Assembly (NCBI GenBank): GCA_027475525.1
Contig: JAMWFC010000126.1
Coordinates: forward strand, 682,001 to 746,000
From: Macrolepiota albuminosa
Lineage: Eukaryota; Basidiomycota; Agaricomycetes; Agaricales; Agaricaceae
Length of the DNA stretch: 64,000 nucleotides
Direction: 5' to 3'
The first letter of the stretch is position 1. The number at the start of each line of letters is the position of its first letter. The translations under genes and the position numbers were made by a program. The notes under the pieces are model-generated. The model had not been told where the DNA came from, did not search any database, and was given only the letters and a program-made list of their open reading frames with translations. This document shows positions 11,102 through 23,146 of the stretch, in pieces.

Positions 11102-12952
11102 CTTACTCGTTACTCTTCACGCCGCCTGCCTTTGAATGACTCAATTGGAAATATGACTGTCACGCTCTGTTCTGGATGTGGTTCTACTCTGTAGTTGGTG
11201 TGACTCGTTGCGGTATAACATTTATCTTGCAAGGCCAGCAGCGGAGGAAGATCACTCCTTGAACATTACCTTGTGAATGATAATCCCTCATTTCGAAGCA
11301 AAGTCTTGGGCAAGTCGAGTTTCTCCCTAGAGAACTCCAAAGTTCAACAGCTCATATAAGTCTGCATCTAACATGAACGCCTTACTGATAGTCGAAGATG
11401 GACGATCTTCGATAGACACACCTACTGGCATATGATGTACAGGTACTTACAGGACTTCTCTGCCACTGTGAACGGTGAGTCCTCACCCTCACCGGACCTG
11501 GCGCCATTGACAACATTGAGCATGTCGTGGATGAGCTTGTCATCACTCTTTTTATCACGTCGTTCGACGGAGATGCGCGGAGGCTCCACAATGCTATATC
11601 AGAAGGGGTTTTGTAGGCGACGACACGCGCGACGATGATATGTCTCTCCCCCTTCTAACTCGGTTTACTCTCCGGTCGGTTCAGTCTTTCTGTTCTAGTC
11701 ACAACTTAGACCAGAATCACCATCACAAGCTACTCAGTCTCATTTTCGGATCTCACTCTGGAAATATTGACTGAAACCAAACATATCTTATTACTGTCAT
11801 ACTCCAGACCTGCAAATGTGTTTGTACTGTACCGTCATTAAAGCTCTAGGGACCCTCGTGGCAAACGCGGCATTTGGTGGGATGATCACGTCAATCGCCG
11901 GGTGTGATATGCTCCGGGTTTTCACGTCGCATGCTTTATATTTGATTAAGGAACGGTATGACTATACTCCAAGCGGAGAGCCTTGAACCCTTCTGTTATT
12001 GACAACGAAGCCATCTTCTCTCGGTATTAAGAGCCCCATTTATTTTTCCTAGAAAAAGAAAACCTAGCTGAACGCTGTCTCGTGTCTTGGAACTCAGTCC
12101 TCACGTCTTTCTCCATAAGCTTCCCCTCCATTCGGTGCGCTTCAGTTTCTACAAATGGTTTACTGTTCTACATTCGAGCCATTGGCGAGCCCTGGCCTGC
12201 TCTGAGAGGTTATGCGGTATAGTCGCCAAGCGCTACATATTTGTCGACTTCTGATCCCTTAGATATTCTCACAGTTCCTCAAATTGAGGGGTTGGTCTCA
12301 TTGGAGTACCTCTAGATCTTCATCAATTTGGTATGTTAAACGAGTGCTCAATATGCCTTGTTCAAGGAAAATTATCAATACTCCGGCCATGTCGGACTAC
12401 ATCATGGACCGTTCATGACCGCTGCTGATACTCTACTGGTTGCCGCCGAGTATCGTGAGTGCCATTACCTTCCACTCTGCATCCATCATTCTCATTTCAG
12501 GCTCCCGGTCTTTAGAGTACTCCGCAAACCCGGGAATGTTGAGTTTGTTTGTGTCTTTCTCTAAGTCGCCGATCAGTCGTGAGATTATGCTTCCGTAAAG
12601 CTTTCCGTCGTAATCAAACGATGTCTATGTCTACACAATTCAAAAGTCTAGTGCCCACGAATAACGGCTCTTCGATTTCTGACAGAGTCCACTTGTGAGA
12701 GCAGAAAGTTAATCTTATCACAGGCTTACATCACATTTTGATTTTTTGATTTTTGATTCTTTCAACTTTTTTTGATGGTTTAATCCTGCATTTATGGGCG
12801 TCTCTCACGCCCAACTTCCCTAAGCAATGTGATTCTCTATTAAGCATCCCTAGCGGTCAAATGACATGATCCAAATTGCGGCTTGTACCGAACCTCTTTC
12901 TTCGACCCAGCTCTAACTCACCACTTCTTTTCTGAGCTTTTCTCGACGGTTC
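11102..12952. other. Intergenic with possible gene fragments; none recognised
   Basis: A short minus-strand segment around 11455-11600 reads like coding sequence (a charged stretch around VERRDKKSDDKLIHDML) with plausible splice sites, but it has no recognisable domain and no continuation. A plus-strand open frame at 12358-12564 has no known motif. The last few hundred bases should hold the promoter of the RhoGEF gene; CT-rich tracts occur near 12900. Confidence 0.4.
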
Positions 12953-15900
12953 ATGCATGATAAGCCTGCTCTACCTTCTCAACTAGATCTCGGGAACCAT
13001 GGGGAGGCCAGTTGTGGAGAGGGAAGCACACTTCACGACGGTTCTCATGGTCAAATCAGTCATGAAAGTGAGGCTCGGTACATACGAGACGTGGCTCCCA
13101 CGCTAACTTCAAATGCATCTGTGACGTGTGAGTGGTTCTTTGATGAAGTAATTTCAACGACTCACGTCTTGGGGGCCAGATGCGAAAGAAACGCCATCTT
13201 CGAATTCTCACTTGTTCTCTGTGCGGAAGGCTGCGGACACAAATCTATCGTTGCCAGGTATTCCTTCTCTTGTCTCTTCCACCTCTTAATGATTGGATTT
13301 TCACTTTGTAACAGGGGTCTCAAACTTCGGACATCATCCCTCCACGACAGTGGACAGTCCGCTGGAAGCTCTGCGCACACCGGGATCTTCAAGTCAAGAG
13401 CACCAAGTAACTTCGGTTTCAAATTTGTCCTTTCCTTTCACGCCTTCTCAAGACGTCGATTCTTCCTTGTCATTCCGGGACTTACGAAATTCTCCGACCT
13501 TGCCTCTGGGCGCTCAAGCCCCAGTCTCGCCAGGCCAGCATCGCCAAAATTATTGCTCGACTCTGTTCGATCTCCCAGATCTCGACCCAAATCCAGTCGA
13601 TAAGTGGCCCCATATTGATTCATGGGATGCAGAATACGAACTTTCGAACAAGGATGTTACGAAGTCCTCGAAGGATCATCATGACATTCCTGACACAGGG
13701 GTGCCAGCTCTTCGTTCGTGCTCTCCCTCTCTTATCCAGTTCTATATTGATGTATGCAACAGAAATAGACACCCAATTAGAGCGGCATTACATATCCTCG
13801 CTCTCGAGAATCACTGGGTCAATCAAATCGTCATCGCATAGTACCTCAGGAGATAGCTTTTTGTCTACTTCAGGAGTCCCTCCGTTACCATTCCTGCTTG
13901 AGGTTGATTACTCTCGTGAAGCACCTCCTTTTGTCGACTGGAGCTCGAATAGCCCGGGCAGAATATTGAGGAGATTAGCTGACGAAACGACAACAGTTCC
14001 TTCTGTCTCTGGGTGGGTTGCAGTGACTTCAAGCATGGTTCCACTGTGCTAATTTCTTGTGAAAGCTCGATTATGGGGGTAAATCTTGATTCGTTCTCGC
14101 AGGGAGATCGAGAACATCCACAAGGTGAACTTTGTGGGAAAGAAAACCCTCTAATTCACCTGTCTCTGTTATCGTACTTGGCCTTTCAGCTTGAGAAGAA
14201 AGTACCTCGGGCTCATCATTTCAAAGGGAATGTTCAGTACGAGCAAGCATTTACAGGGAAGGACATTGTGGTGAGTACTCGTGAAGAAATCATATTTATC
14301 CTGGAGAACGCTAATCGAGCTGAAGTCGACAATCCATGCCCAACTTCAGAGCGAGTTGACAGTAATTCATGGCCTCTTTATCACTGATCGACGGGCATCC
14401 CTTCAAGTTGCAAAGAGCTTACAAAGCCAACTTTTCTTTACTGAAGTCGAATGGGACGACTTCACAAAGGTTCAGGACAATTTAGAGGATGTATTCAATT
14501 TTCTTGACAACGATACGTCGTTTGATGAGGAATGTCATCATGATCTACCTACTGGCGTTGTGACAATTCTGACACGATGCTATTCTCCGACATGTTCGGA
14601 AGATGCTCCCTGTTACTCGTACGTCTGCCCTCGAAAGGTAAGCGATACCTAGTAGTCGTTTTCTGTAAATTCTGAGCGGAGGTATTTGTAGGGGGACCTA
14701 GCGGCAGTACTGGCACGAGCGCCTGAAGAGCCGCATGTTCCCATTCTCAGAACATGGGCAGCAAGCGTCGGTTCGGAAATTATGCACCATCTCTCAGAGA
14801 CCGAGATCCGTCGACAGAAGTACGCAGTTTTCTCTCCTTGCCGGTCATTGGAGCTCAATCTATATGTGTCGATATTAGCGTCATTCATCATTTCATAGAG
14901 AAAGAACAACATTATGTCCACAGCCTAGATCTAGTTGAAGAGCACTTTATCATGCCTTTGAAGACGACTAAGCCCTCCGTCGTGAGATCCCACGTAGACG
15001 AATTCATTGATGATGTATTTGGTGTTATACTGGATCTTCGCGAATGCAATAGACGTCTCGTTGAAGCGATGCATGTTCGTCGACGGGAAGAGGGTTCAGT
15101 CATTAGGACCATTGGCGACATTGTGTTCGAAGCCGTGATTGATTTTATGTCGCCGTATCCAGCATATATTGGTCGTCATCCGATGTCAGAAAGACGTTTA
15201 AAAGACGAGATTGACAATAATCCTTATTTTAGGCTTTTCTTGGAGGTCCGACCTTTCCCTTTGATAAGGTGATGACGCCTGACCCAGCTACTCAGGAATG
15301 TTCTCGTCAAACTTCGCGTAATCGAGATGTACCTCGCCTCGATTTAAAACGTTTTTTAAATCGACCCGTTGAGTATCTACAGAAGCTGTCGGGGAGTCTG
15401 GAGGCTATTCTTGGTTTTACGGATCCTCACAACACAGATTATGAGGCTCTAAAGGCAACTATACAGACAGTGAAGAGTCTACAGTCTACGGCACAGCTGA
15501 TAACTTTTCAGTGTTCCATGACGGGGGGTATCCCGGGAAAATGGGAGTGGCACGATCTTGTATCAAGTGAGGTCAGGACAACAATAACAACAGAGGAATC
15601 TAAACGGCAAGCGTAAGAACAACATTACTATCTCTCTTCTTGGTGAGGGAATGACCGTTCATCCTTACAGTGCCATGTTTGAGCTGATTCAAGGCGAGAT
15701 TGCTTATATGAAAGATTTGGAAAACATCGATGATGTACGTCTTCAGTAATTTTCAATGAGCAGTAACTCAAAACCGTCAACATCTTTTCCAGATGTACAT
15801 CGTACCCCTTCGCACTTCGGTGCCTCCGATCATACCGCGCGATAGATTAGAGGGATTCATACAGGACGTGTTCCATAATTATAAGCAATTATATGAACAT

Positions 15901-18900
15901 CACAAAGAACTGGTAAAGGCGTTTCTCACTATTCAAGAAAATCAGCATCCTATCATTGGGAGCATCATCGAGCCCTTGATGCAAGCTGCTCTTAACTTTA
16001 AGCAGGCCTATCAAAAATACATCCCTAATTATCCCCTTGCCGCCTATAGGATAGACAATGAGATGCAGAACAATCCTGCATTCAAGAAGTTCGTCGAGGT
16101 GAGAATTGCCCACATACACGAGCCAATCTCCTAACGCATTAGTGTATTAGTCTTGTATCCGTCATCCCGACGCCCATCGCCTCGACATGAAAAACTTTAT
16201 CAATCGCCCTATTCCTCGTCTCCTACGTTATGAACTCTTACTGAAATCCATTCTCGAGCAAACACCTGAAGGCAGTACAGACCTTGAGACAATTCCCATG
16301 GCGATTCATTTGATCAAGTCTCTGGGGAAAGAGACTGAATCCGGCGTCTGTGCCACAAAGCAAAAAGTCGACCTCTGGAGATTCCAGGCAAACCTTATCT
16401 TTAAACCTGGGGAGGCTGTGGTATGTAAGAAATTCCTGAGCGCAACCATTTTAATCATTCTAGCCGTAGGACATGGAGTTATCTGATCCGAGCAGAACTC
16501 TACTCCATTCAGACAAACTGCTTCGACAACCGGATGGTGAACGGAAAGGATGGAGTGAGGTATTCGTTTTGTTGCTTGACAACTACTGTGAGTCATGTAA
16601 GCCAGATATTCTAAGTTGTCCTGACAAATACTGAACGTAGTGGTTTTAACTAAGTCGAAAGAAAAAGATGGTTTTGTCACATATCATATCAACCAAAGGG
16701 TAGGGACAGGATATTTTTTGGCAACGAGGAAACTAACCTTGCATAGCCTATACCTCTTGACCTCCTCAGCCTCGTTAACGCCGCCGAGCAACCCCTTCTC
16801 AGGAGTACACGATTTCTTAGTGGTCTACGAGGGGACCGCAGCACTGATGATTCATCTGAGCCTGGAGCGTCGTCAGACATTACCAGTGATTCCCGTTTTA
16901 TTTATCCCTTGACCTTCCACTACTCTAGCCGTAACGGAGGACTTTTGATTCTCTATGCTGAATCATCCCGAGGTCGCACAGAATGGAAACAGAAACTGGA
17001 TGAAGCTTTTGCTCTTCGGAGAAGTGTCCAGGAATCACGCAAGGTTTTTCAGCTACACACTCTCAGTGCTGCTACTTTCTCTTCTAATTCACTCATTGCG
17101 ACCGCGACGTCACCTGCAAGGAATCAGGACAATGCATTTATAAGAAAGGTGACCTGCTCTGTACCCTTTTGTAAGAATATCCTAACTGATTTGAGTAATT
17201 AACGGAAATACTGATCACTGATGTTGTTAGCAACACCGGATGGCCGTTCTTTTGTAGCTATAGGATGTTCAGAAGGTGTATGGATAGGACTCCGACACAA
17301 TCCCTCATGTATGTTCGATTGGTACTATGTGTGCGACTTCATTCTAATCGTTGCACAGCCGCGCGACAGGTTCTTCCAATTAAGTTGGTGACGCAATGTG
17401 CCATGTTGCAGGATTTTGGCATTTTCTTGGTCCTCGCTGACGGGGTAAGACTCGCCAGATCTATCGCTGGAGTTTGCACAATGACAGGTAAACTCCTAGT
17501 CACTCTTTGCGTACCGCATTGAAAGTCTTGTCCCTACGCCTACGCACAACGAGAACGTACACGGCCAATCTATCTATGTAAGCGCCCAGAAGATTAATGG
17601 GAAAACGGACGCACATTTTTTCAGTGTTGGGACTGCCCAAGGGCGGACCCTTGTTATCTACATGAAGAAAAAAGGGGTTTGTCGTCCTGCATACCCGACA
17701 CAATGATACTTACAACCATACCGCGCAGACGGACAACATCTTCGTTGCTCTTGAGCCAATTGAGGACAAGATTAAGGAATTGATCCCTGTTGGATTCAAT
17801 GCTCGCTTGGGCTTCCGCCCAACGAAGTCGCAATGGTTTCGCGTTTTCAAAGACTTCATTGGACCTTCAGATCCGTTTGACTTGTTTTTCCTCAAAACGA
17901 ACGTTGTAATTCTATGTGCGAAAGGTTTCGAGACTATCGATCTGAACACGTATGTCATAGACGATTGAGGTCTTCTGAGATTATGCTTATAAAAGCGCTA
18001 TTCATCATAGCTTAGAATCCATGCCAATTCTAGAGTCCTCTGATGCTCGGACGCCTCTAGCGAAGCGGTGTGAGGCGGCTCGTGCGGTGGGCATCTTCAA
18101 GGCAACCGATTATGAATACCTCTTGTGCTATGATGGTAGATTGAATGTCATGTTTGCAGGCCGATACAGCTCATTCACCATATTTTTTAGAATTCGGGCT
18201 CTATGTCGATAAACACGGAATACCAACTCGACGGTCACAAATCATTGAATGGGAAGGCGTTGCTGTGCGGGCCGCTCTCTATGCATCATACATCATATTG
18301 TTCGATGTCAGTTGTCGTTTCATTGAGATCAGGGATGTGACGGCTGGACGTCTGGTCCAGATTGTTCACGGTAATGACATCCGGTGCACGTGGGATGGGA
18401 GAGGTGCTAGCAATCGCGTCACTTCAACTGGTGAAATCTCGATACAAGAAGCCCAGGTGCATGCAGTGCTGAACACTCAGGGCTTATCCATCGGGACATC
18501 AAGGCATCAAGGGATAGTTCAATATGTCGTCGAACTCATGCTCATTCCTTGCCTCACAAAAATGCCTACAGCAGGATCGGCACCTCTCGCACCAGAACAG
18601 CAGGATCAGCGACGATGCCCGACTCCAGAACCCCTGGTTTCGCCTCTATCTTCCATTCCAACACTTTCCCCTGCGAAATCCGTAAGTTTAGGGACAGGAT
18701 CACTTCCAATGCAAGACCCGCGGATTTTAATTACAGATACCTTGATCTCTCTCCCTGCCACTCCAACCCTTCCTTCTGTTAAATCGTCTAAATCGCATTC
18801 GAAGCCGGGACCTCTAACTCTAGCAACGGAACAACAAGAAGAAAGACCTTCGACCTCATCCCAGATCTCCCCTAGACCTTTGCCTCCGATACCTCAGATT

Positions 18901-18924
18901 CGGAGAGTCCCTCAACTCTGGTAA
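12953..18924 (+). CDS. Rho guanine nucleotide exchange factor, two DH domains, PH, CNH (Rom1/Rom2 type)
   Basis: Predicted activator of Rho1-type GTPases in cell-wall integrity and polarity signalling, acting at the plasma membrane. The order read through many GT-AG introns is: a Ser/Pro-rich N-terminus; a DEP/RGS-like block at about 14.1-14.7 kb (AFTGKDIVSTI, LQVAKSLQSQLFF, LPTGVVTILTRCYSP); a first DH domain at about 14.9-15.6 kb (DEFIDDVFGVILDLRECN, DLKRFLNRP); a second DH domain at about 15.7-16.4 kb (IQGEIAYMKDLENI, LDMKNFINRPIPRLLRYELL); a PH domain at about 16.5-17.1 kb; and a citron-homology (CNH) domain from about 17.2 to 18.5 kb (TPDGRSFVAIGCSEGVWIG, FFSVGTAQGRTLVIYMKKKG, EFGLYVDKHG). 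The tail is Pro/Ser-rich and stops at 18922-18924. Tandem DH domains fit my memory of other basidiomycete Rom proteins. The start at 12953 and the exon joins before about 13.9 kb are unresolved; the rest splices in phase. Confidence 0.88.
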
Positions 18925-19243
18925 CCTCAGGGAATCTCGATGGACGAATTGAGACCGAAAAGTAATTACAATTCACATGTCAAGAGCACATGATTTCCTT
19001 CCACGGCCAGGATTAGGCGAGGAAGGTTCAGAAGAGTATCATACAAGTGATATGGTACATTCGAGGATTCTCTGTTTAATGTTGATACAGGGAAGTATTG
19101 ATGTAGGTATAAATGAAGAAAGGAGGGTATCATCTCATATATGCGAGGGGTAAAGGCCAACGCCCAGATTGATGGAAAGAGAGGGGTATCACTTGGAATT
19201 ATGCGGTGAAAAAGATCATCATCACGACAGCTCACGTTAAAAG
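18925..19243. other. Convergent 3' intergenic region; no gene seen
   Basis: About 320 bp between the RhoGEF stop and the stop of the minus-strand zinc-finger gene. It should contain both 3' UTRs. No other signal was noticed. Confidence 0.5.
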
Positions 19244-20959
19244 CTACAACCTTTCCTTTGCGGCAAGAACGGCAGGATGGTCGCTGTTCCGTATACGTTC
19301 CAGCTCCCGCTCCACTTCTGGAGAATAGACGGGCTTGGCCTTTTCTGTTGGCGCCCGCTTGCCACATGCATGAGCATTGACATGGCGTTTGTAAGAGTCG
19401 GAACGAGCGAGTCGAGATCCACAATTGGGGCACTCCCAACGGGCTTTTTCGGCGTGGGTGTGAAGTACATTGCTCTCTAAGTGGCGGACAACGTCACTGA
19501 AACGACCGAAGGGAATAGGACAAATGATTTGAAAAGGGCACTGGCATTTGTCACTCGTGTTCTGTGGAAGTTTCGAACCGCCACGACGACCTTTCTTCAG
19601 CAACGTACGCCGACCTTGAGCTTTGAACTCGTCTGAAGTGGCTTTCGCTTTCATCCTTATGGTGCTGCCTCGAGCTGGTTTCTCAAAAACATCTTCATCA
19701 CAACCCACGTAGCTGATAGGAGCCTTGATGCGCTCGGAACGTCGCTGTATCATTGCTGCTGCCGTGATAAAGCTTTCATTCAATCCATCCGACACCGACG
19801 ACACGGGAGATGGAGTATCACCGTTGCGATCCATAGACAACGAAATAGACGGCAGAGGGGATTGCCGGTGAGTGACGAAAGGAGAGGTTATTGCACGTTT
19901 CCGCTTGCGTGCCTTTGAAGGCTCAGGGGTAGCAGACGGTGATGAAGAATATGGAGGTGATGGATGAGACGTGGCTTGTAAAGTTTGCTCGGTCATCGAC
20001 GTAGGTGACAGTTTCAGCCAATCACCGGACGAGAGTTCCAATACCTAAGGATCTAGTTCAGTCGTATGTGTAAGAACAAAGATCCTTATAATACGCACAG
20101 GTTTACTCGAAATAGAGGCTTGTGATGGAGCACCTCTACTCTCCGTCGTCCTGGCTGCAGTAACTTTCCTAAGGTTCAAGGTATTCTTCCCAATCCTGGT
20201 ACCTTTTCGGTGACTGGGAGGAGAGGCGCAAGGTGGTTTCAACTTCGGCTCCGAAGATGCATATCGACGACGTTTCGTAGTTGGCTTTTCCTCCTGCTCA
20301 TCGAGTCGGACGATGGTCTCGTAGTTTGTATCAATTGCAGGGCAAATGGTCGAAACAGGCAATGATACGCGAGAGTTACAATTCTGTTGATGAAACTCTG
20401 GCTGATCGTGCAAGTCCGTGAACGGTGCAAGAGAAGACAGACCAATTTTTTCAGACAATGGGGAATCTTTGTTTTCATCATCGATTGTATAAGGAGAGTT
20501 GGAAGATAGAGGTGAAGTTGGACAGGAGAACCGAGACAAGGAATTGAGAATCTGGTCACTGATTGTGAGCGACGGGAGATCAGAATTAATAGATGCAGGT
20601 GTCAATGATAATGGAGGAGGTGTGTCGCTGTCATCGTTGGTGGAACTCGATGACAACGCAGGAGACCATGTCAAATTTCCATCTGGCATCACGTCCTTCA
20701 TTTGTGCAAAGTTGAGAGTAATATTAGGGACTGTTGCGATGTCTTTGAAGACCTTGACGTCTTTAGAGAATGTGGGGTACGCGAAGTCCTTTCTTTATAT
20801 TAGCAGAGTTTGAATATGATGTAAAAGTACACATACAGGTTCTTGAGTTCCCCAGTGTGGCTGGCGTGCAAAAAGCGCGCTTCCTTCATTATCTGACCGT
20901 TCTACATTATAGCAGCTATCCGACACCATCTGGAGGTCGTTCCAAAAGGTTGGAGACAT
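19244..20959 (-). CDS. C2H2 zinc-finger protein, probable transcription factor, 537 aa
   Basis: Three exons on the minus strand, 20837-20959, 20099-20788 and 19244-20044, join in phase over 48- and 54-bp introns and code 537 aa from MSPTFWND. The protein is mostly Ser/Pro-rich and disordered, with basic patches (TTKRRRYA, ARKRKRA) that could be nuclear signals. Near the C-terminus are two finger-like units: an atypical one (CQCPFQIICP...RHLESNVLHTH) and a canonical C2H2 finger (CPNCGSRLARSDSYKRHVNAH). This arrangement is common in fungal regulators. Binding site and targets are unknown. The start was chosen because it is the first ATG of an exon that splices cleanly to the next. It is convergent with the RhoGEF gene. 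Confidence 0.8.
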
Positions 20960-22344
20960 CTGGCGGGCTGTGGCGGTGAAGAGAAGATGGTGGTAAGAAA
21001 ACAAGAACCATTGTTGTTCCCCGAGGGGCGCATGTTGGTGTTTGTGGGTCCATACGGCACGTGAAGCGCGTTTTGATGTCGAGCGACTCGTTTTGTTGTC
21101 GAACAATTCCGCCGAAAGCCAAGAAAGGCAGGAACAAGCGCCCGAACGCGCGAAGGACCTAAATGGGTTTAATTCCCGTAATCTGATATTCTCGATTCCA
21201 TCAGAACCAATCAAGTACGGACAATAGAAGCATTTTTATGGATGTAATTTTGATTGTATTGCCGTCGTTGAGGACCTTAGCCCATTCACGAAAAACGACA
21301 CAAAAAATCGATAGATCAGAAGGTGTGATGACACCGCCTCCTTGTCACTGAACCTGCCGACAATATGCCGACACTAAGATGAAGAGGATCAGATGTGACG
21401 ATTTGAAAGTTATCAGAAAAAGGAAAGCGCACATCAAGAAGGATAGCAGCGAGTTCAACTGTTACTGTTACAGACATTCAGAAGGTATATGGACTCACAA
21501 ATCACAAGATAATAGTGCGAAGAATAAAAGGAAGCCGTATTAACTCCAGGGAGCTCATTTGTGGTCAGGTGCAGTCCGGCGTCTATAAAAAATTATATTT
21601 GATCATCGATCACCACCGGAAATCGGATCTTATGACAGCTGTCCGGGGTACACGGCGGTCGAGCTTCTTTCTTTGTTCTTGACAGAGTTCGAGTCACTAA
21701 GTTTTCCGTTTATATATTGCTCTATATTTGGTTCTATCAGATCATATCAAGTGAGGAGCCGGCTTTGGAAAGCCTCTCTGAGCCAACTCTACTATCCAAG
21801 TGCTTGCATCCATCAAAAATTCCTTAAACCCTGGCAGGACAAAAACCAGCTTTGAAGAGCACTTTGAAGCTTTGTTCTAGCAACTTGAAAGGTATGTACA
21901 TTGCTAATACTTATTCTATGAAAAGGTAACTTAGTTTCATTGCAAGACCTTAATTCTCAAGCAAAACAAGCAGCAAGTATCTTGCTATCATATCTATAGA
22001 GGTTAATTTCATGCTTTCTGTAGAAAAAACTAGCATCAGCTGTGAAATGAGCTACAGAAATACTGAGTACATCACCAGGCATATTCTCACTACTCATTTT
22101 TTTCTCACATTTAATGTAAATCCTTGCAGTAAATTCAACAACCTGAAGAACCAAATTGCAAAGAACACTACAAGCATGAAATAAATAGATATATATTTTA
22201 GACAATATAGGAATAAGAAAGGGAATCAAATGGCAGTGGTGCAATGTAGACAATATTCTGATAATCAGAGGACAATGGGAGAAGCAGTATAGTGGGATTG
22301 AAGAAGCTGTGAAGGAATTAAGTCAGACTAATAATATAGCATAA
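20960..22344. other. Intergenic; second part is CpG-free AT-rich repeat-like DNA
   Basis: 20960 to about 21880 has normal composition and includes the zinc-finger promoter; no gene was recognised. From about 21890 to the LTR at 22345 the sequence becomes AT-rich and I find no CpG. This segment looks like the left half of the island that resumes at 28054 on the other side of the retrotransposon. Confidence 0.5.
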
Positions 22345-22574
22345 TGTAAGCATGAAGCTTATGACATGCGAATAGGGGTCCCATCGGATGGGGAAGGGAT
22401 GGGATCGGAAGTCAAGTCTAAACTTTATTCTGAAACATTGGTTACATTTCGGTATATAGGGGAAGGAGGGTAGTGGATCGGGGATTTTTTGCTGTCTTTT
22501 CGTACTGAATCCTAGTATTGTGCCATTCTGTTCTGGTTCGCTAAGTGAAGCTGGACGCGCGCAGTCCACTTACA
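22345..22574 (+). repeat. 5' LTR of element B
   Basis: 230 bp, TG...CA ends, with a TATATA at about 22453 that could be the promoter TATA box. Differs from the 3' LTR by a T/C near position 18. Confidence 0.95.
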
Positions 22575-22600
22575 CTTTTTTTTTGAATCGCACAATACGC
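22575..22600 (+). promoter_or_regulatory. Candidate primer-binding region of element B
   Basis: Directly after the LTR is a T-tract followed by GAATCGCACAATACGCG. There is no TGG start, so a standard tRNA site is not evident. GCACAATAC (22590-22598) is the reverse complement of GTATTGTGC in the LTR (22515-22523), which could allow self-priming as in Tf1-type elements. This is inference from 9 bases. Confidence 0.3.
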
Positions 22601-23146
22601 GTCGACCGTGAAGACTACCCTCCGCTCGACGATTTAAAGGGTCCAGGTCGGTTGGGTACGCCACGTAGGAAGTAGGGAATTGGCAGAAGTAACGCTAGAA
22701 AAGATCATAGGAGAAAAAGAGGGAAGGGTCCCAAATTCTGGTTGACAGGGAAGCGCTTTTTTGGAGTCAAGAGAGAAGGGACCATCGTCATTGTCGGATA
22801 GTTGGGGGAAGGGAGGAATATAAAAGGGGTTTCGGTCCACCTTTTCAAACTAGAGAAGGGAGGGCGTACTTCACGCATAGACACCCTGGCACGCACTCGT
22901 TCACAGACCCAGCGTCTACATTCTCGTTCTCGCTCTCGCTCTCGTTCCTGTTCTCGTTCTCGTTCCTCCTCTGTGCAATCATCTCGTTCTGTTTCCGGAA
23001 CATTACCCCCTCAGCAGGATCGATTTTCGAGCCTGTCTGATCCTTCTTTTCTGTCCGACCTTTCTCGCACGAGCTCTCCGACGCCTTCATCCGCGTCTTC
23101 GACATCAGACGAGTCCGAATTACAATTTTCGGGAACGGGGGTGACG

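Noticed and set aside
12358..12564. Possible small gene starting MFKENYQYSGHVG
   Set aside because: No homology that I recognise and no splice partners; kept only as a note in the intergenic entry.
22922..22980. Arg/Ser repeat as a separate SR-protein gene
   Set aside because: It is in the same open frame as Gag-Pol of element B and lacks its own ATG and stop.
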